A DNA stretch of 64,000 nucleotides from Achromobacter agilis (GCF_900496965.1 NZ_UFQB01000008.1:124001-188000); one strand, 5' to 3'. Positions 52,815 through 62,462 are shown, counted from the first letter of the stretch. Notes: a model not told the origin generated them from the sequence alone. Numbers and translations: made by a program.

Positions 52815-53618
52815 TTGAGCGATATTTACCAATTCAGCCGTGGCACCGCCCCGCTGCTGGTCTCCATCCCCCACCTGGGCAGCCTGATCCCCGACTCGCA
52901 ACGCGCGCAGATGACGCCCGTGGGCTTGCAGTCCGGCGACACCGATTGGCACCTGGATACGCTGTACCGCTTTGTCGAAGCCATGGGCGCCTCGGTCATC
53001 GGCGCGCGCTATTCGCGCTATGTCGTGGACCTGAACCGTCCGCCCAACGACGAAAGCCTGTATCCGGGCCAGACCAAGACCGGCCTGTGCCCGGCCCAGA
53101 CCTTCCGCGGCGACGCCCTCTACCTGAACGAAGGCATCCTGACGGATGCCGAACGCACCCACCGCCTGCAAACGTATTGGCAGCCGTACCACGCCAAACT
53201 GTGCGAGGAACTGGACCGCATCAAGGCCGAACACGGCACGGTGCTGCTCTGGGAGGCGCATTCGATCGCCAGCGTGCTGCCCCGCCTGTTCGACGGCAAG
53301 CTGCCCGACCTGAACATCGGCACCTCCGACGGCGCCGCGTGCGCGCCCGACATCCTGGCCGCGGTCGAGGACCGCCTGCGCGACTGCTCCGACTACACCT
53401 GGGCCGTCAACGGCCGGTTCAAGGGAGGCTACATCACGCGCCACTACGGCGCGCCGGCGGACAACATCCACGCCATCCAGCTGGAAATGTGCCAGTCCAC
53501 CTACATGGACGAAACCCATCCCTACGGCTACCGCGCGGATCTTGCCGAGAAAGTGATCCCGGTCGTCGAAGGCCTGGTGCAGGCCGCCCTGCGGCAGGCC
53601 TCTGCGCGCCAGCGCTGA
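52815..53618 (+). CDS. hutG: N-formylglutamate deformylase
   Basis: A 267-aa enzyme that splits N-formyl-L-glutamate into formate and glutamate, the last step of the five-step histidine path (EC 3.5.1.68). VSIPHLGSLIPD, WHLDTLYRF, VVDLNRPPNDESLYPGQ and WEAHSI (metal ligands) are typical. The best start is TTG at 52815 with GGAG six bases before it, giving exactly the usual length; ATG at 52770 would add 15 residues. The rest of the hut operon is not here; a LysR gene follows 31 bp later and hutD lies near 56.7 kb. Confidence 0.9.
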   Translation: MSDIYQFSRGTAPLLVSIPHLGSLIPDSQRAQMTPVGLQSGDTDWHLDTLYRFVEAMGASVIGARYSRYVVDLNRPPNDESLYPGQTKTGLCPAQTFRGDALYLNEGILTDAERTHRLQTYWQPYHAKLCEELDRIKAEHGTVLLWEAHSIASVLPRLFDGKLPDLNIGTSDGAACAPDILAAVEDRLRDCSDYTWAVNGRFKGGYITRHYGAPADNIHAIQLEMCQSTYMDETHPYGYRADLAEKVIPVVEGLVQAALRQASARQR

Positions 53619-53649
53619 GTTTCCGCCATTTCCTGCCCCGGCCCAGGCG

Positions 53650-54663
53650 ATGAACCGCTTTACGTTCAACACCACCGAAAGCTATCCGGAATGGAACCTG
53701 CTGCTGACCTGGGTGGCGGTGGTGGAGTCCGCGTCGGTATCCGGCGCGGCGCGCCTGCTGGACCTGTCGCAGGCGGCTGTGTCGCAGCGCGTGAAGCAGC
53801 TGGAGGCCGCGATGGCCACCGTGCTGCTGGACCGCAGCACCCGGCCGGCGCGGCCCACGCCCGCCGGCGAGCTGCTGTTCGACCACGCTGCCCGCCTGCT
53901 CGCGCAGGCGGGCGACATGACCGAAAGCGTGCGCAACCTGAGCCGGGCCAAGCGCAATATCGTCCGCTTCGGCTGTGTCGACTCCTTCGCCGGCACGCTG
54001 GGCCCGACGCTGATCCACGGCCTGTCGGGCGCGTCGCGGCAGATCCGGCTGTGGTCGGGCATCACGCCGGTGCTGGACAAGCAGCTGGAGGACCGGCAGC
54101 TCGACCTGGTCGTCACCACCAGCGCATCGGCCGGCAAGCCCGCCATCCGCAAATACAGCCTGTTCAGCGAGCCCTATCTGCTGATCGTGCCGCGCTCGAT
54201 GGACATGGAAAACATCGAATCGCTGAAAGAACTGGGCAGGCAGGCGCAATTCATCCGCTACAGCGCCCGCTCCTTCATCGGCGCCGAGATCGATCGCCTG
54301 ATCGAAGCCCAGGGCGTCATGATCGAACGCACCTTCGAATTCGACAACACCGATCCGCTGCTCAGCCTGGTCACGGCGGGGCTGGGCTTTGCGATCAGCA
54401 CGCCGCTGTGCATCTGGCAATCGCGCCATTTCGTGGACCAGTTGCGGGTGCTGCCGCTGGCGCCCTATCTGGGTATGGCGCGCGGCGACGACGGCAGCCT
54501 GTCGCGCACCCTCTATCTGGCCGCCCGCCAGCAAGAGGTCGGCAAGCTGCCGACCGAGGCCCGGGACGTGATCCTGATGGCGATGGAACGCCTGATCCAG
54601 AAAGACATCGCCCCGGCCCTGGGGCTGCCGCCCGCCACGCTGTGGCGCAGCACGCGGCGCTGA
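53650..54663 (+). CDS. LysR family transcriptional regulator
   Basis: A 337-aa LTTR. HTH is near residues 32-60 (SVSGAARLLDLSQAAVSQRVKQLEA), with an effector domain beginning IVRFGCVDSFAGTLG. It is 31 bp downstream of hutG in the same direction and likely cotranscribed, and convergent with etfA (16-bp gap). Target genes unknown; candidates are hutG, etfBA and hutD. Confidence 0.9.
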   Translation: MNRFTFNTTESYPEWNLLLTWVAVVESASVSGAARLLDLSQAAVSQRVKQLEAAMATVLLDRSTRPARPTPAGELLFDHAARLLAQAGDMTESVRNLSRAKRNIVRFGCVDSFAGTLGPTLIHGLSGASRQIRLWSGITPVLDKQLEDRQLDLVVTTSASAGKPAIRKYSLFSEPYLLIVPRSMDMENIESLKELGRQAQFIRYSARSFIGAEIDRLIEAQGVMIERTFEFDNTDPLLSLVTAGLGFAISTPLCIWQSRHFVDQLRVLPLAPYLGMARGDDGSLSRTLYLAARQQEVGKLPTEARDVILMAMERLIQKDIAPALGLPPATLWRSTRR

Positions 54664-54679
54664 CCGCGCTCCGTTCACC

Positions 54680-55612
54680 TCAAGGCAAGGCGGCCGTCAG
54701 AGTCGGCACGGCATCGAACAGATCGCCGACCAGGCCGTAGTCCGCCACGCCGAAGATCGGCGCGTCGCCGTCCTTGTTGATGGCGACGATGGTCTTGGCG
54801 TCCTTCATGCCGGCCAGGTGCTGGATGGCCCCGGAAATCCCGACCGCCACATACAGCTCGGGCGCCACGATCTTGCCGGTCTGGCCCACCTGCCAATCGT
54901 TCGGCGCATAGCCCGCATCGACCGCGGCACGCGAGGCGCCCAGCGCCGCGCCCAGCTTTTCCGCCAGCGGATCCAGCAACTTGAAGTTTTCGGCGCTGCC
55001 CAGCCCGCGTCCACCCGACACCACCACCCGGGCGCTGCCCAGGTCGGGCCGCTCCGATACGGCGATCTCGCGGCTGACGAAACGCGCGCAGCGGTCGCAA
55101 GACGCGGCGGCTACCGTCTCGATCGCGGCATTTCCGCCTTCGGCCGGCGCGGGATCGAAAGCCGTGGCGCGGATCGTAGCCACCACCACCGGATAGCCGC
55201 TGCGCACGGTCTCGATCGCGTTGCCGGCGTAGATGGGGCGCTTGAACGTGTCCGGGGCCACCACCTGGATCACGTCGGACACCTGCGCCACGTCCAGCAG
55301 CGCGGCAACGCGCGGGGCGACGCTCTTGCCATGCGCCGTGGCCGCCATGAACAGGTGGGAATAGCCGCCGGCCATCGCCACGGCCTGGGCCGCCACGCTT
55401 TCCGCCACGCCGTCGTCGAATTGCGGCGACTGCGCCAGCAGCACCTTGGCCACGCCGGCGGCGCGGGCAGCCGCCTCGGCCGCCGGGCGCGCGTCCGCGC
55501 CGGTCACCAGCACGTGCACCGGCATATCCAGTTTGCCGGCGGCGGCAATGGCGTTGAGCGTAGCGCCGTTCAGCATGCGCCCGTCGTGTTCGGCAATAAC
55601 GAGTACCGTCAT
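54680..55612 (-). CDS. etfA: electron transfer flavoprotein, alpha subunit
   Basis: A 310-aa subunit that binds the FAD of ETF. The C-terminal FAD domain shows [14 protein letters not shown], the [27 protein letters not shown] stretch (given in part) and [20 protein letters not shown], all diagnostic. With EtfB it carries electrons from flavin dehydrogenases to the quinone pool. etfB precedes it with a TGATG overlap. A nearby FAD oxidoreductase (57.0-58.2 kb) could be its electron donor, although general housekeeping use is equally possible. Confidence 0.95.
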   Translation of the reverse strand: MTVLVIAEHDGRMLNGATLNAIAAAGKLDMPVHVLVTGADARPAAEAAARAAGVAKVLLAQSPQFDDGVAESVAAQAVAMAGGYSHLFMAATAHGKSVAPRVAALLDVAQVSDVIQVVAPDTFKRPIYAGNAIETVRSGYPVVVATIRATAFDPAPAEGGNAAIETVAAASCDRCARFVSREIAVSERPDLGSARVVVSGGRGLGSAENFKLLDPLAEKLGAALGASRAAVDAGYAPNDWQVGQTGKIVAPELYVAVGISGAIQHLAGMKDAKTIVAINKDGDAPIFGVADYGLVGDLFDAVPTLTAALP

Positions 55613-56361
55613 CAGATCACCTTCGCTTCGTTCTTCAGTTTGTCGAGCAGCGCGGCCACGTCGGCGACCTTCACGCCGGGCGGGCGCGCCGCGGGCGCTT
55701 CGACGCGCAGCGTTTCCAGGCGGGATACGGGGTCCACGCCCAGGCCGTCTGGCGTCTCGGTATCCAGCGGCTTCTTCTTGGCTTTCATGATGTTGGGCAG
55801 CGTCACATAGCGCGGCTCATTCAGCCGCAGGTCTGCCGTGACCACGGCCGGCAGGGTCAGCTCCAGCACCTCCAGCCCGCCATCGACCTCGCGCGTGACG
55901 CGAACCGTATCGCCTTCCACGCGGATATCGCTGGCATTGGTGGCTTGCGGCCAGCCCAGCAGGGCTGCGAGCATCTGCCCCGTCTGGCAGGCGTCATCGT
56001 CGATCGCCTGCTTGCCCAGGATCACCAGGGCGGGCTGTTCCTTGCGCACGACCGCAAGCAGCAGCTTGGCCACCGCCAGCGGCCGCAGCGCGGCGTCGGT
56101 CTGGACCAGCACGCCCCGGTCCGCGCCGATCGCCAGCGCGGTGCGCAGCGTTTCCTGCGACTGCGCCGTGCCGCAGGTAACGGCGACGACCTCGCTTGCC
56201 GCGCCCTGCTCTTTCAGGCGCACGGCGGCTTCGACGGCGATCTCATCGAACGGGTTCATCGACATCTTCACGTTGCCGATGTCGACGCCGCTCTGATCGG
56301 CCTTGACGCGCACGTTGACGTTGTGGTCAACCACGCGCTTGACCGCGGCAATTACCTTCAT
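55612..56361 (-). CDS. etfB: electron transfer flavoprotein, beta subunit
   Basis: A 249-aa subunit that binds [61 protein letters not shown] and [20 protein letters not shown] are signature blocks; the last is the recognition loop that docks to dehydrogenases. GGAGG precedes the ATG. Overlaps etfA by one base. Confidence 0.95.
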   Translation of the reverse strand: MKVIAAVKRVVDHNVNVRVKADQSGVDIGNVKMSMNPFDEIAVEAAVRLKEQGAASEVVAVTCGTAQSQETLRTALAIGADRGVLVQTDAALRPLAVAKLLLAVVRKEQPALVILGKQAIDDDACQTGQMLAALLGWPQATNASDIRVEGDTVRVTREVDGGLEVLELTLPAVVTADLRLNEPRYVTLPNIMKAKKKPLDTETPDGLGVDPVSRLETLRVEAPAARPPGVKVADVAALLDKLKNEAKVI

Positions 56362-56431
56362 GAAAACCTCCAGGAAAAAAGAATCACAGGCGCCCCGGGG
56401 CCCTACGCCCCGGCGCTCGGCGCCACCGGTT

Positions 56432-57028
56432 TCAGGCGCCGTCGGCCGCGGCGACGCCGATATCCAGCACGATGGCCGAGATGCCGCCCGGCGGCGGGCG
56501 GGCCGCGGGAAGGAACGCGCCGCCGGCATCGCCCTCGGCCGCCGTGACGAGGTATTCGCCCGCCGCCAGCGCCGCGCCCGGCGCCTTCCCGTCCAGGCGG
56601 CCCGCGCGCAGGGCGAGCACCAGCCGGGTCGTCCGCGGGGAACCGTCCAGCCCGCCGGCCGCGAGCGGCGCGGCCGCCCCGCCTGCGACGAATACGTGGG
56701 CGGTCGCGGCGCCACGCAGTACGAACAGATTCAACACGCGCACCGGTCCGCCCAGCAGGCGGGACGTGAACGCCGCATCGCCCGCGAACCCGGCAGGCTC
56801 GCCGGGCAGCAGCAACATCGCCGCGCTCTCGCCGCGCAGTTCCACGCCCTGCCCGGACAGCACGACCGACACGCGGTCATAGCCTGGAAAGCGGGAATAC
56901 GGACCGTCGCGATCGATGTCGGCGATGCTCACGCGCCAGCGTGCGGCGCTGTCCGCGGCCAGCGTGCGGGTCTGGCCCGCCCCGTTTTTCCAGGGCTCGG
57001 GCGGCAGGGCCAGCCAGCTGACAGGCAT
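56432..57028 (-). CDS. hutD: HutD family protein
   Basis: A 198-aa cupin-like protein of the HutD/Ves family. [24 protein letters not shown] is a typical start (homologues share PYRRMPWKNGGGxT), followed by [22 protein letters not shown]. HutD is needed for full histidine use in Pseudomonas, where it is thought to set an upper limit on hut activity; its biochemistry is unknown. Start 57028 is 13 bp after the FAD oxidoreductase stop. The open frame upstream lies in that gene. Confidence 0.85.
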   Translation of the reverse strand: MPVSWLALPPEPWKNGAGQTRTLAADSAARWRVSIADIDRDGPYSRFPGYDRVSVVLSGQGVELRGESAAMLLLPGEPAGFAGDAAFTSRLLGGPVRVLNLFVLRGAATAHVFVAGGAAAPLAAGGLDGSPRTTRLVLALRAGRLDGKAPGAALAAGEYLVTAAEGDAGGAFLPAARPPPGGISAIVLDIGVAAADGA

Positions 57029-57041
57029 GGCGGGCGCGGAA

Positions 57042-58229
57042 TCAGGAGACCGCGCCAAGGCCGTACTTCCCGGTAAGCAGCGCGCCGCTCTGGAAGCGGC
57101 CGATGTCGTAGGGCGCGAGCGACACATCGGTGGCCAGCCCCAGCGCCTCCTGTGCCAGCACCCGCCCCACGGTGGGCGACAGCTTGAAGCCATGGCCCGA
57201 GAATCCGAATCCCACGATCAGGCCGGCCACGCCGCCGACGCGGCCCAGCACGGGGTTCCAGTCGGGGGTGACGTCGTACACGCCGGTCCACGAAGACGCC
57301 AGGCCGGCCGTCTCGTACGCCGGGAAGCGCTCGGCCACCTGCGCACCAACCTCCGCCACGTAATCCAGCGGAATGTCGCCCTGCTCGGCATCGCTCTGCT
57401 GCAGCTTTTCGCCGACGATGCCCTCGCTCACCAGCATCTGGTTGCCGCCATAGCTGCGGCAATACAGCATCCCCGGGGACGCCAGGTCCTTATAGACCGG
57501 CATCGCGTAGGTATAGGGCGCCTGGTCGCACTCCAGCGCCAGCACGGCGTGGCGCTCCGGCACGACGGGCATGGGCACGCCCGTCCAGTGCGCCAGCTCC
57601 GAGGTCCAGATGTTCTGCGTGCTGATGACCAGCGGGCTGGCGTAGTCGCCTTCCGAGGTGGACACGCCCGCCACCCGGCCGTTCTCGACCAGCAGGCGCC
57701 GCACGTCGACGTTTTCGCGGATGGTCACGCCGCGGCGGCGGGCGCCGCGCGCGAAGCTGGTGGCCACGAGATAGGCATCGGCGAAGCCCGCGTCGGGTTC
57801 GAAACCGATCAGCGCGGCATCGTCGAACGAGGCGATGGGCAGCAGCTCGCGCGCCTGCGCGGGGTTCAGCATTTCCAGCGCGATGCCTTGTTGCACCTGC
57901 TGCGCCAGCGCGCTGCGCAGCGGCTCCAGTTTGCCGTCGTCGGCCGCGCTGATGAGATAACCGCACTTGACCAGGCCGCACGAGGCTTCGTCGTCGCCCA
58001 CATAGTTGGCGAAATCATTGAACACACGCCATGAGCGCTGCGCCAGTTCCACGTTCTCGCGCACCGAATAGTGGGTGCGCAGAATGCCGGAGGACTGCGA
58101 TGTCGTGCCCGCGCCGATCGTCGCCCGATCCAGCACCAGCACGTTCTTCGCACCCAGCTCCGCAAGGTGGAAGGCCACGGAACTGCCGATCACGCCGGCA
58201 CCAATCACGATCACGTCATAGCTTTTCAA
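57042..58229 (-). CDS. FAD-dependent oxidoreductase (DadA/SoxB-like)
   Basis: A 395-aa DAO-family flavoenzyme. YDVIVIGAGVIGSSVAFHLAELG binds FAD, and GVYDVTPDWNPVLG and GFSGHGFKLSPTVGRVLA are the sarcosine/dimethylglycine-oxidase-type C-terminal blocks. It should oxidise an N-alkyl amino acid, a D-amino acid or a similar amine. TTG at 58229 is the likely start, with GGAG seven bases before it; no ATG fits before the Rossmann motif. It forms a pair with hutD and is divergent from an SsuA-like importer, with a 9-bp dyad between. EtfBA may take its electrons. Confidence 0.88.
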   Translation of the reverse strand: MKSYDVIVIGAGVIGSSVAFHLAELGAKNVLVLDRATIGAGTTSQSSGILRTHYSVRENVELAQRSWRVFNDFANYVGDDEASCGLVKCGYLISAADDGKLEPLRSALAQQVQQGIALEMLNPAQARELLPIASFDDAALIGFEPDAGFADAYLVATSFARGARRRGVTIRENVDVRRLLVENGRVAGVSTSEGDYASPLVISTQNIWTSELAHWTGVPMPVVPERHAVLALECDQAPYTYAMPVYKDLASPGMLYCRSYGGNQMLVSEGIVGEKLQQSDAEQGDIPLDYVAEVGAQVAERFPAYETAGLASSWTGVYDVTPDWNPVLGRVGGVAGLIVGFGFSGHGFKLSPTVGRVLAQEALGLATDVSLAPYDIGRFQSGALLTGKYGLGAVS

Positions 58230-58286
58230 GACAAGGCTCCAAGGACAAGTGGCGCGAGTGTGAACCCGGCTTTCCGGAGCCGCCGC

Positions 58287-58329
58287 AATATAAGCCCAGC
58301 GAAATCTGACCATCGCCATTGCTTATATT
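58287..58329. promoter_or_regulatory. inverted repeat in the divergent oxidoreductase/importer gap
   Basis: AATATAAGC (58287-58295) and GCTTATATT (58321-58329) are perfect 9-bp arms separated by 25 bp. The place, in the 204-bp gap between divergent starts, suits a shared operator bound as two half-sites or by looping. Confidence 0.45.
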
Positions 58330-58433
58330 CACGCCGCCGGCCGATGTACAGGCGAAAGTCACGTCTGCCGCGCCCACAGAGCGCCGGTGACATGACATCC
58401 ATCAGTCAATCTACATCTACGTAGGGGAAGAAT

Positions 58434-59432
58434 ATGAACATGAACCGCCGCGCCATGTTGGCGCGCACCGCGGCACTGGCGGGCGCAAGCGTCCTCGGAT
58501 TTCCCATGATCGGCCGCGCGGCCGGGGCGTCGTGCACCTACGGCGGCTCCGCCTGGCTGGGCCATTACTCGGCCTACATCGCCCTGAAGACCGGCCTGTT
58601 CGCCAAGCAGGGCCTGGACATCAAATGGCAGAGCTTCGCGACGTCCTCGGACCGCATGAGCGCGGTGATGGCCGGCAACGTCGACCTGGCCGGCACCGGC
58701 GTGGTGTCGTCGCTGGCGCTGATGGCCGCGGGCGCGCGCCAGTTCCAGGTCATCGCCACGCCCAACAACTTCGGCCGCGCCGAAGGCGTGCTGGTGCGCG
58801 AAGATGTCACCTCCGTCGCCGGCCTGAAAGGCAAGAAGATCGGCGTCACCTATGCCTCCAGCGCGCACGTGCTGCTGCTGGACGTGCTGCGCCAGGCCGG
58901 GCTGGACCCGGACAAGGACGTATCCATCATCAACCTGCCCGCCACCAATATCCTGTCTGCGTACCAGGGCAAGCAGATCGACGCGGCGGTCGCCTGGACC
59001 CCGGCCTTCGACCGCATCAAGGCCGTGCCCGGCACGCGCGTGCTGCTCGACGATACGGCCTTCTCGCTCTACAAGCAGTACGCCATCACCCCGGGCCCGG
59101 ACGTGCTTCTCACGCGGGCCAAGCTGGGCAAGGAGAATCCCGAGGCGGTGCGCAAGTTCCTGCAAGCCGTGTTCGAGGCCAACGCCATGCTGAGCGGACA
59201 GCCTGAAGAAGCCGCCGGCGTGCTGCTGGAACTGACCGGCCTGTCCAAGGAAGACCAGTTGGCCGTCATCAAGCAGACGCAGTGGTACTCAGCCGCCGAC
59301 CAGAAGGCGCTGATGGTGGAGCCCGGCAATTTCGTGAGCGGCATGCAGCAACTGGCGGAGATGCTGGTCTCGCTCAAGCAGATCGACCGCGCGCCCGTGG
59401 TCAAGGACTGGGTCCAGGTCTCGTACCTCTAA
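58434..59432 (+). CDS. ABC transporter substrate-binding protein (SsuA/TauA/NrtA-like)
   Basis: A 332-aa exported receptor. N-terminus MNMNRRAMLARTAALAGASVLGFPMIGRAAG has an RR pair and Ala-rich core, so Tat or Sec export. The mature part YGGSAWLGHYSAYIALKTGLFAKQGLDIKW is typical of the sulfonate/taurine/pyrimidine-precursor group. First gene of the SBP, permease, ATPase order. The divergent FAD oxidoreductase and hutD suggest the ligand may be an amine or amino acid derivative rather than a sulfonate. Confidence 0.9.
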   Translation: MNMNRRAMLARTAALAGASVLGFPMIGRAAGASCTYGGSAWLGHYSAYIALKTGLFAKQGLDIKWQSFATSSDRMSAVMAGNVDLAGTGVVSSLALMAAGARQFQVIATPNNFGRAEGVLVREDVTSVAGLKGKKIGVTYASSAHVLLLDVLRQAGLDPDKDVSIINLPATNILSAYQGKQIDAAVAWTPAFDRIKAVPGTRVLLDDTAFSLYKQYAITPGPDVLLTRAKLGKENPEAVRKFLQAVFEANAMLSGQPEEAAGVLLELTGLSKEDQLAVIKQTQWYSAADQKALMVEPGNFVSGMQQLAEMLVSLKQIDRAPVVKDWVQVSYL

Positions 59433-59450
59433 GCACGGAACCGCCCGCCT

Positions 59451-60221
59451 ATGTCCATTCGCACGTCTTCAAGGGAAACGCGGCTGATCTGGGTCAGCGC
59501 GCTATCGCTGCTGGGTTTTCTGCTGTGCTGGGAAGCGCTGTGCCGCGCCGGCGCGGTGGACCCCATCTTCCTGCCCGCGCCGTCACAGGTCCTGGCGCGC
59601 GCCCTGTCCATGTCGGACCAGGGCACGCTGTTCTACAACGTCCTGGCCTCGACCCGGCGCGTCATGGTGGGTTTCATGGCGGCGGTCATCGTGGCCATTC
59701 CGCTGGGGATCCTGCTGGGCACCTCCAAGGTGGCCCGCGCCGTGTTCGATCCCATCATCTCCTTCCTGCGCCCGCTGCCGTCCATGAGCTGGATCCCGCT
59801 GTCGCTGCTGTGGTTCGGCATCACCGAAACGCAGAAGTACAGCATCGTCTTCATGGGCTCCTTCGTGCCCGCCCTGCTCTACGTGATGGAGGCAACCCGC
59901 AGCATCGATCCCGTGCTGGTGCGCGCCGCCCGCAACCTGGGCGCCAACCGCTGGCAGGTCATGCGCGAAGTGCTGTTCCCGGGCTGTCTGCCGCAGATCC
60001 TCTCGGGCATGAAGATCATCCTGGGCTTGTCCTGGACCTGCGTCATCTCGGCCGAGCTGGTGGCGTCCAAGGAAGGCCTGGGCTTCATGATCATGAACGG
60101 CAAGGAGTTTTTCCAGACCGACACCGTGGTGCTCGGCATGGTCCTGATCAGCTTCACCGTGCTGGTGACCGATCTGTGTTTGCGTCTACTTGAGCGATGG
60201 GTGCTGTCATGGCAACGATGA
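59451..60221 (+). CDS. ABC transporter permease (SsuC/TauC-like)
   Basis: A 256-aa permease with about six TM stretches. PSMSWIPLSLLWFGI and ARNLGANRWQVMREVLFPGCLPQIL (coupling loop) are hallmarks of the taurine/sulfonate/thiamine-precursor permease group. 18 bp after the binding protein gene and overlapping the ATPase gene. Confidence 0.92.
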   Translation: MSIRTSSRETRLIWVSALSLLGFLLCWEALCRAGAVDPIFLPAPSQVLARALSMSDQGTLFYNVLASTRRVMVGFMAAVIVAIPLGILLGTSKVARAVFDPIISFLRPLPSMSWIPLSLLWFGITETQKYSIVFMGSFVPALLYVMEATRSIDPVLVRAARNLGANRWQVMREVLFPGCLPQILSGMKIILGLSWTCVISAELVASKEGLGFMIMNGKEFFQTDTVVLGMVLISFTVLVTDLCLRLLERWVLSWQR

Positions 60222-60997
60222 CCGACGATACGATGATCCGCCTTGCCGGGGTTTCCAAGTCCTATGGGGGCATCACCGTGCTCGACAAGGTCGACCTGGA
60301 AGTCCGGCGCGGCGAATTCCTGGTGCTGCTGGGCGCCTCCGGCTGCGGCAAGTCCACCCTGCTGAACCTGATGGCGGGCTTCATCGCGCCCGACAGCGGC
60401 AGCATCGCCGTCAACGGCAAGCCGGTGACCGACGTGACCGCCGCCTGCGGCATGGTGTTCCAGCAATACGCCCTGTTTCCCTGGCGCACCGTGCAGGAGA
60501 ACGTGGAATTCGGCCTGAAAATGCGCGGCATGCCGCGCCAGGAACGCGCGCCGATCGCCCGCAAGTACATCGAGATGGTCGGGCTGAAACAGGCGGCGGA
60601 CAAATATCCGCACGCCCTCTCGGGCGGCATGAAGCAGCGCGTGTCGATCGCCCGCGTGCTGGCCAACGACCCGGACGTGATGCTCTTCGACGAACCCTTC
60701 GCCGCCTTGGACGCCATGACCCGGCAGGTGCTGCAGGACCAGTTGCTGTCGATCTATGAACAGAGCGGCAAGACCATTGTCTTCATCACGCACTCCATCG
60801 ACGAAGCACTGACCCTGTCCACCCGGATGGCCGTCATGGGTTCCAAGCCCGGCCGCATCGTGCAGGACATCCACAACGACCTGCCCCATCCGCGCAGCGC
60901 GGACGTGCAGCTGTCGCCCCGCTTCGTGGAACTGAAGCGGGCCATCTGGGAGCGCGTGCAGGAAGAAGTCACCCGAAGCATGGAACTGGCCGCCTAG
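60218..60997 (+). CDS. ABC transporter ATP-binding protein (SsuB/TauB-like)
   Basis: A 259-aa ATPase. Walker A GASGCGKST, signature LSGGMKQRVSIARVL, Walker B VMLFDEPFAALDAMTR and switch FITHSIDEAL. The Met in GGMKQR is typical of the taurine/nitrate/sulfonate group. Start 60218 gives MTDDTMIRLAGVSK with an ATGA overlap to the permease stop; ATG at 60209 or 60197 are also in frame. A second importer operon begins 202 bp later. Confidence 0.92.
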   Translation: MTDDTMIRLAGVSKSYGGITVLDKVDLEVRRGEFLVLLGASGCGKSTLLNLMAGFIAPDSGSIAVNGKPVTDVTAACGMVFQQYALFPWRTVQENVEFGLKMRGMPRQERAPIARKYIEMVGLKQAADKYPHALSGGMKQRVSIARVLANDPDVMLFDEPFAALDAMTRQVLQDQLLSIYEQSGKTIVFITHSIDEALTLSTRMAVMGSKPGRIVQDIHNDLPHPRSADVQLSPRFVELKRAIWERVQEEVTRSMELAA

Positions 60998-61199
60998 GGC
61001 CAGCCCCCTCCCCAAAGCCCCGCGCGGGCGCTTGCCCTCCCGATTCCGCCCCAGGCGCCTGCCGGCCCTGGGGCGGAATCTTTTCGTCTGTATCTCGCGG
61101 GTTTACCCCAATTATTCTGATTACATCTCCAGTCGTAGCATATCAATCGAGCTACGTAAAACATTACGAGCCACAATGAAAAATACGTGGAGACAAAAA

Positions 61200-62381
61200 A
61201 TGAAGACATGGAGTCCCGCCGTCCGAGGCGCGCTGGCCTTGTGCGCCCTGTTCGCAGCAAGCGCGCACGCCGCTGAACCGGACACGTTCAAGATCGGCGG
61301 CGTCGTGTCGCTATCGGGCACCTACGGCATCTTTGGCGAAGACATGCGCAAGGGCGTCACCATCGCCATCGAGCAGCGCGGCGGCAAAGTGCTGGGCAAG
61401 CCCATCCAGGTCACGTGGGAGGACGACGAGACCAAGCCGCAGCCAGCCGTGCAGAAAACCACCCGCCTCATCTCCGACGGTTCGCAGATGATCTTCGGCG
61501 CGGTCAGTTCCGCCAGCACGCTGGCGATCATGAACATCGCCAAACAGCGCAAGATCCCTCACCTGGTCACCATGTCCGCCGACGACAAGATCACCGTGCC
61601 GGGCGGTTCCCGCTATACGTTCCGCACGTCCAACACGCTGGGCATGGAACAACGGATGGCGCTGGCCTACACCAAGGAACAAAAGCTCAAGCGCATCTAC
61701 GGCGTCACGGCCGATTACCAGGCCACGCGCGATAGCTGGGAGTGGTACCGCCGGGAAGCCGAAAAGGCCGGCGTCGAAATCGTGGGAGCGGACTTCCCGC
61801 CCCTGGGCAACCGCGACTACTCGTCGATCGCCGACAAGATCGCGCGCTCCAACGCCGATGGCGTGGCGCTCTTCATGACGGGCTCGGACGCCGTCACCAT
61901 GGTCAAGCAGGCGGGCCAGATCGACCTGGGCAAGACGCGCAAGATCTTCGGCCCGGTCATCGCCGATGAGACCATGGCGGCCGGCGTCGGCTCCACGTCG
62001 GTGGGCGTCCAATCCGGCGTGCGCTACCACTTCACCGTGGAAAACGAAGCCAACAAGGCCTTCGTCGAGGCGTTCCGCAAGAAGTACAACGAGTTTCCCT
62101 CCGCCGCCGCGGGCGAAGCCTACGACGGCATGAGCTGGTGGCTGGACGTGGTGGACAAGACCGGCACCTGGGACAAGGAAAAATGGGTCGAAGCCTTCGC
62201 CGGCAGCGTGCGCGGAAATTCCGTCGAAGGTGAGAAAACCATGCGCGCTTGCGACCACCAGGCCATGCAGAACGGCTTGTGGGGCGTCGTGAATACGGGC
62301 AAGCCGCCCCAGCCCGCCTACGTGATGGACATCGTCCGCGTGTTTCCGCCGGACCAGGTCTTCGAAGCCTGCGCCGGCTGA
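61200..62381 (+). CDS. Liv-type ABC transporter substrate-binding protein
   Basis: A 393-aa periplasmic receptor. The signal peptide ALALCALFAASAHA-AEP is followed by DTFKIGGVVSLSGTYGIFGEDMRKG, the amide/branched-chain amino acid binding type. ATG at 61200 with GGAGA at the right distance is preferred; an ATG 8 codons earlier and frames further upstream lack a ribosome site. Cognate permease genes follow after 81 bp with a hairpin between. Different in sequence from the other Liv-type receptor at 31.9-33.2 kb. Confidence 0.92.
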   Translation: MKTWSPAVRGALALCALFAASAHAAEPDTFKIGGVVSLSGTYGIFGEDMRKGVTIAIEQRGGKVLGKPIQVTWEDDETKPQPAVQKTTRLISDGSQMIFGAVSSASTLAIMNIAKQRKIPHLVTMSADDKITVPGGSRYTFRTSNTLGMEQRMALAYTKEQKLKRIYGVTADYQATRDSWEWYRREAEKAGVEIVGADFPPLGNRDYSSIADKIARSNADGVALFMTGSDAVTMVKQAGQIDLGKTRKIFGPVIADETMAAGVGSTSVGVQSGVRYHFTVENEANKAFVEAFRKKYNEFPSAAAGEAYDGMSWWLDVVDKTGTWDKEKWVEAFAGSVRGNSVEGEKTMRACDHQAMQNGLWGVVNTGKPPQPAYVMDIVRVFPPDQVFEACAG

Positions 62382-62399
62382 GCCGCCGCGCCTGACACA

Positions 62400-62423
62400 C
62401 CGGCCGGCCCTCGGGCCGGCCGG
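62400..62423 (+). other. strong GC hairpin between binding-protein and permease genes
   Basis: CCGGCCGGCCC and GGGCCGGCCGG (11-bp arms) separated by TC. No T run. Such structures between a binding-protein gene and its membrane genes commonly protect the first transcript from decay and raise receptor level. Confidence 0.6.
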
Positions 62424-62462
62424 CTCCCGGTGCGCCCGCGCGCCGCCTGACGGATATCTGCC

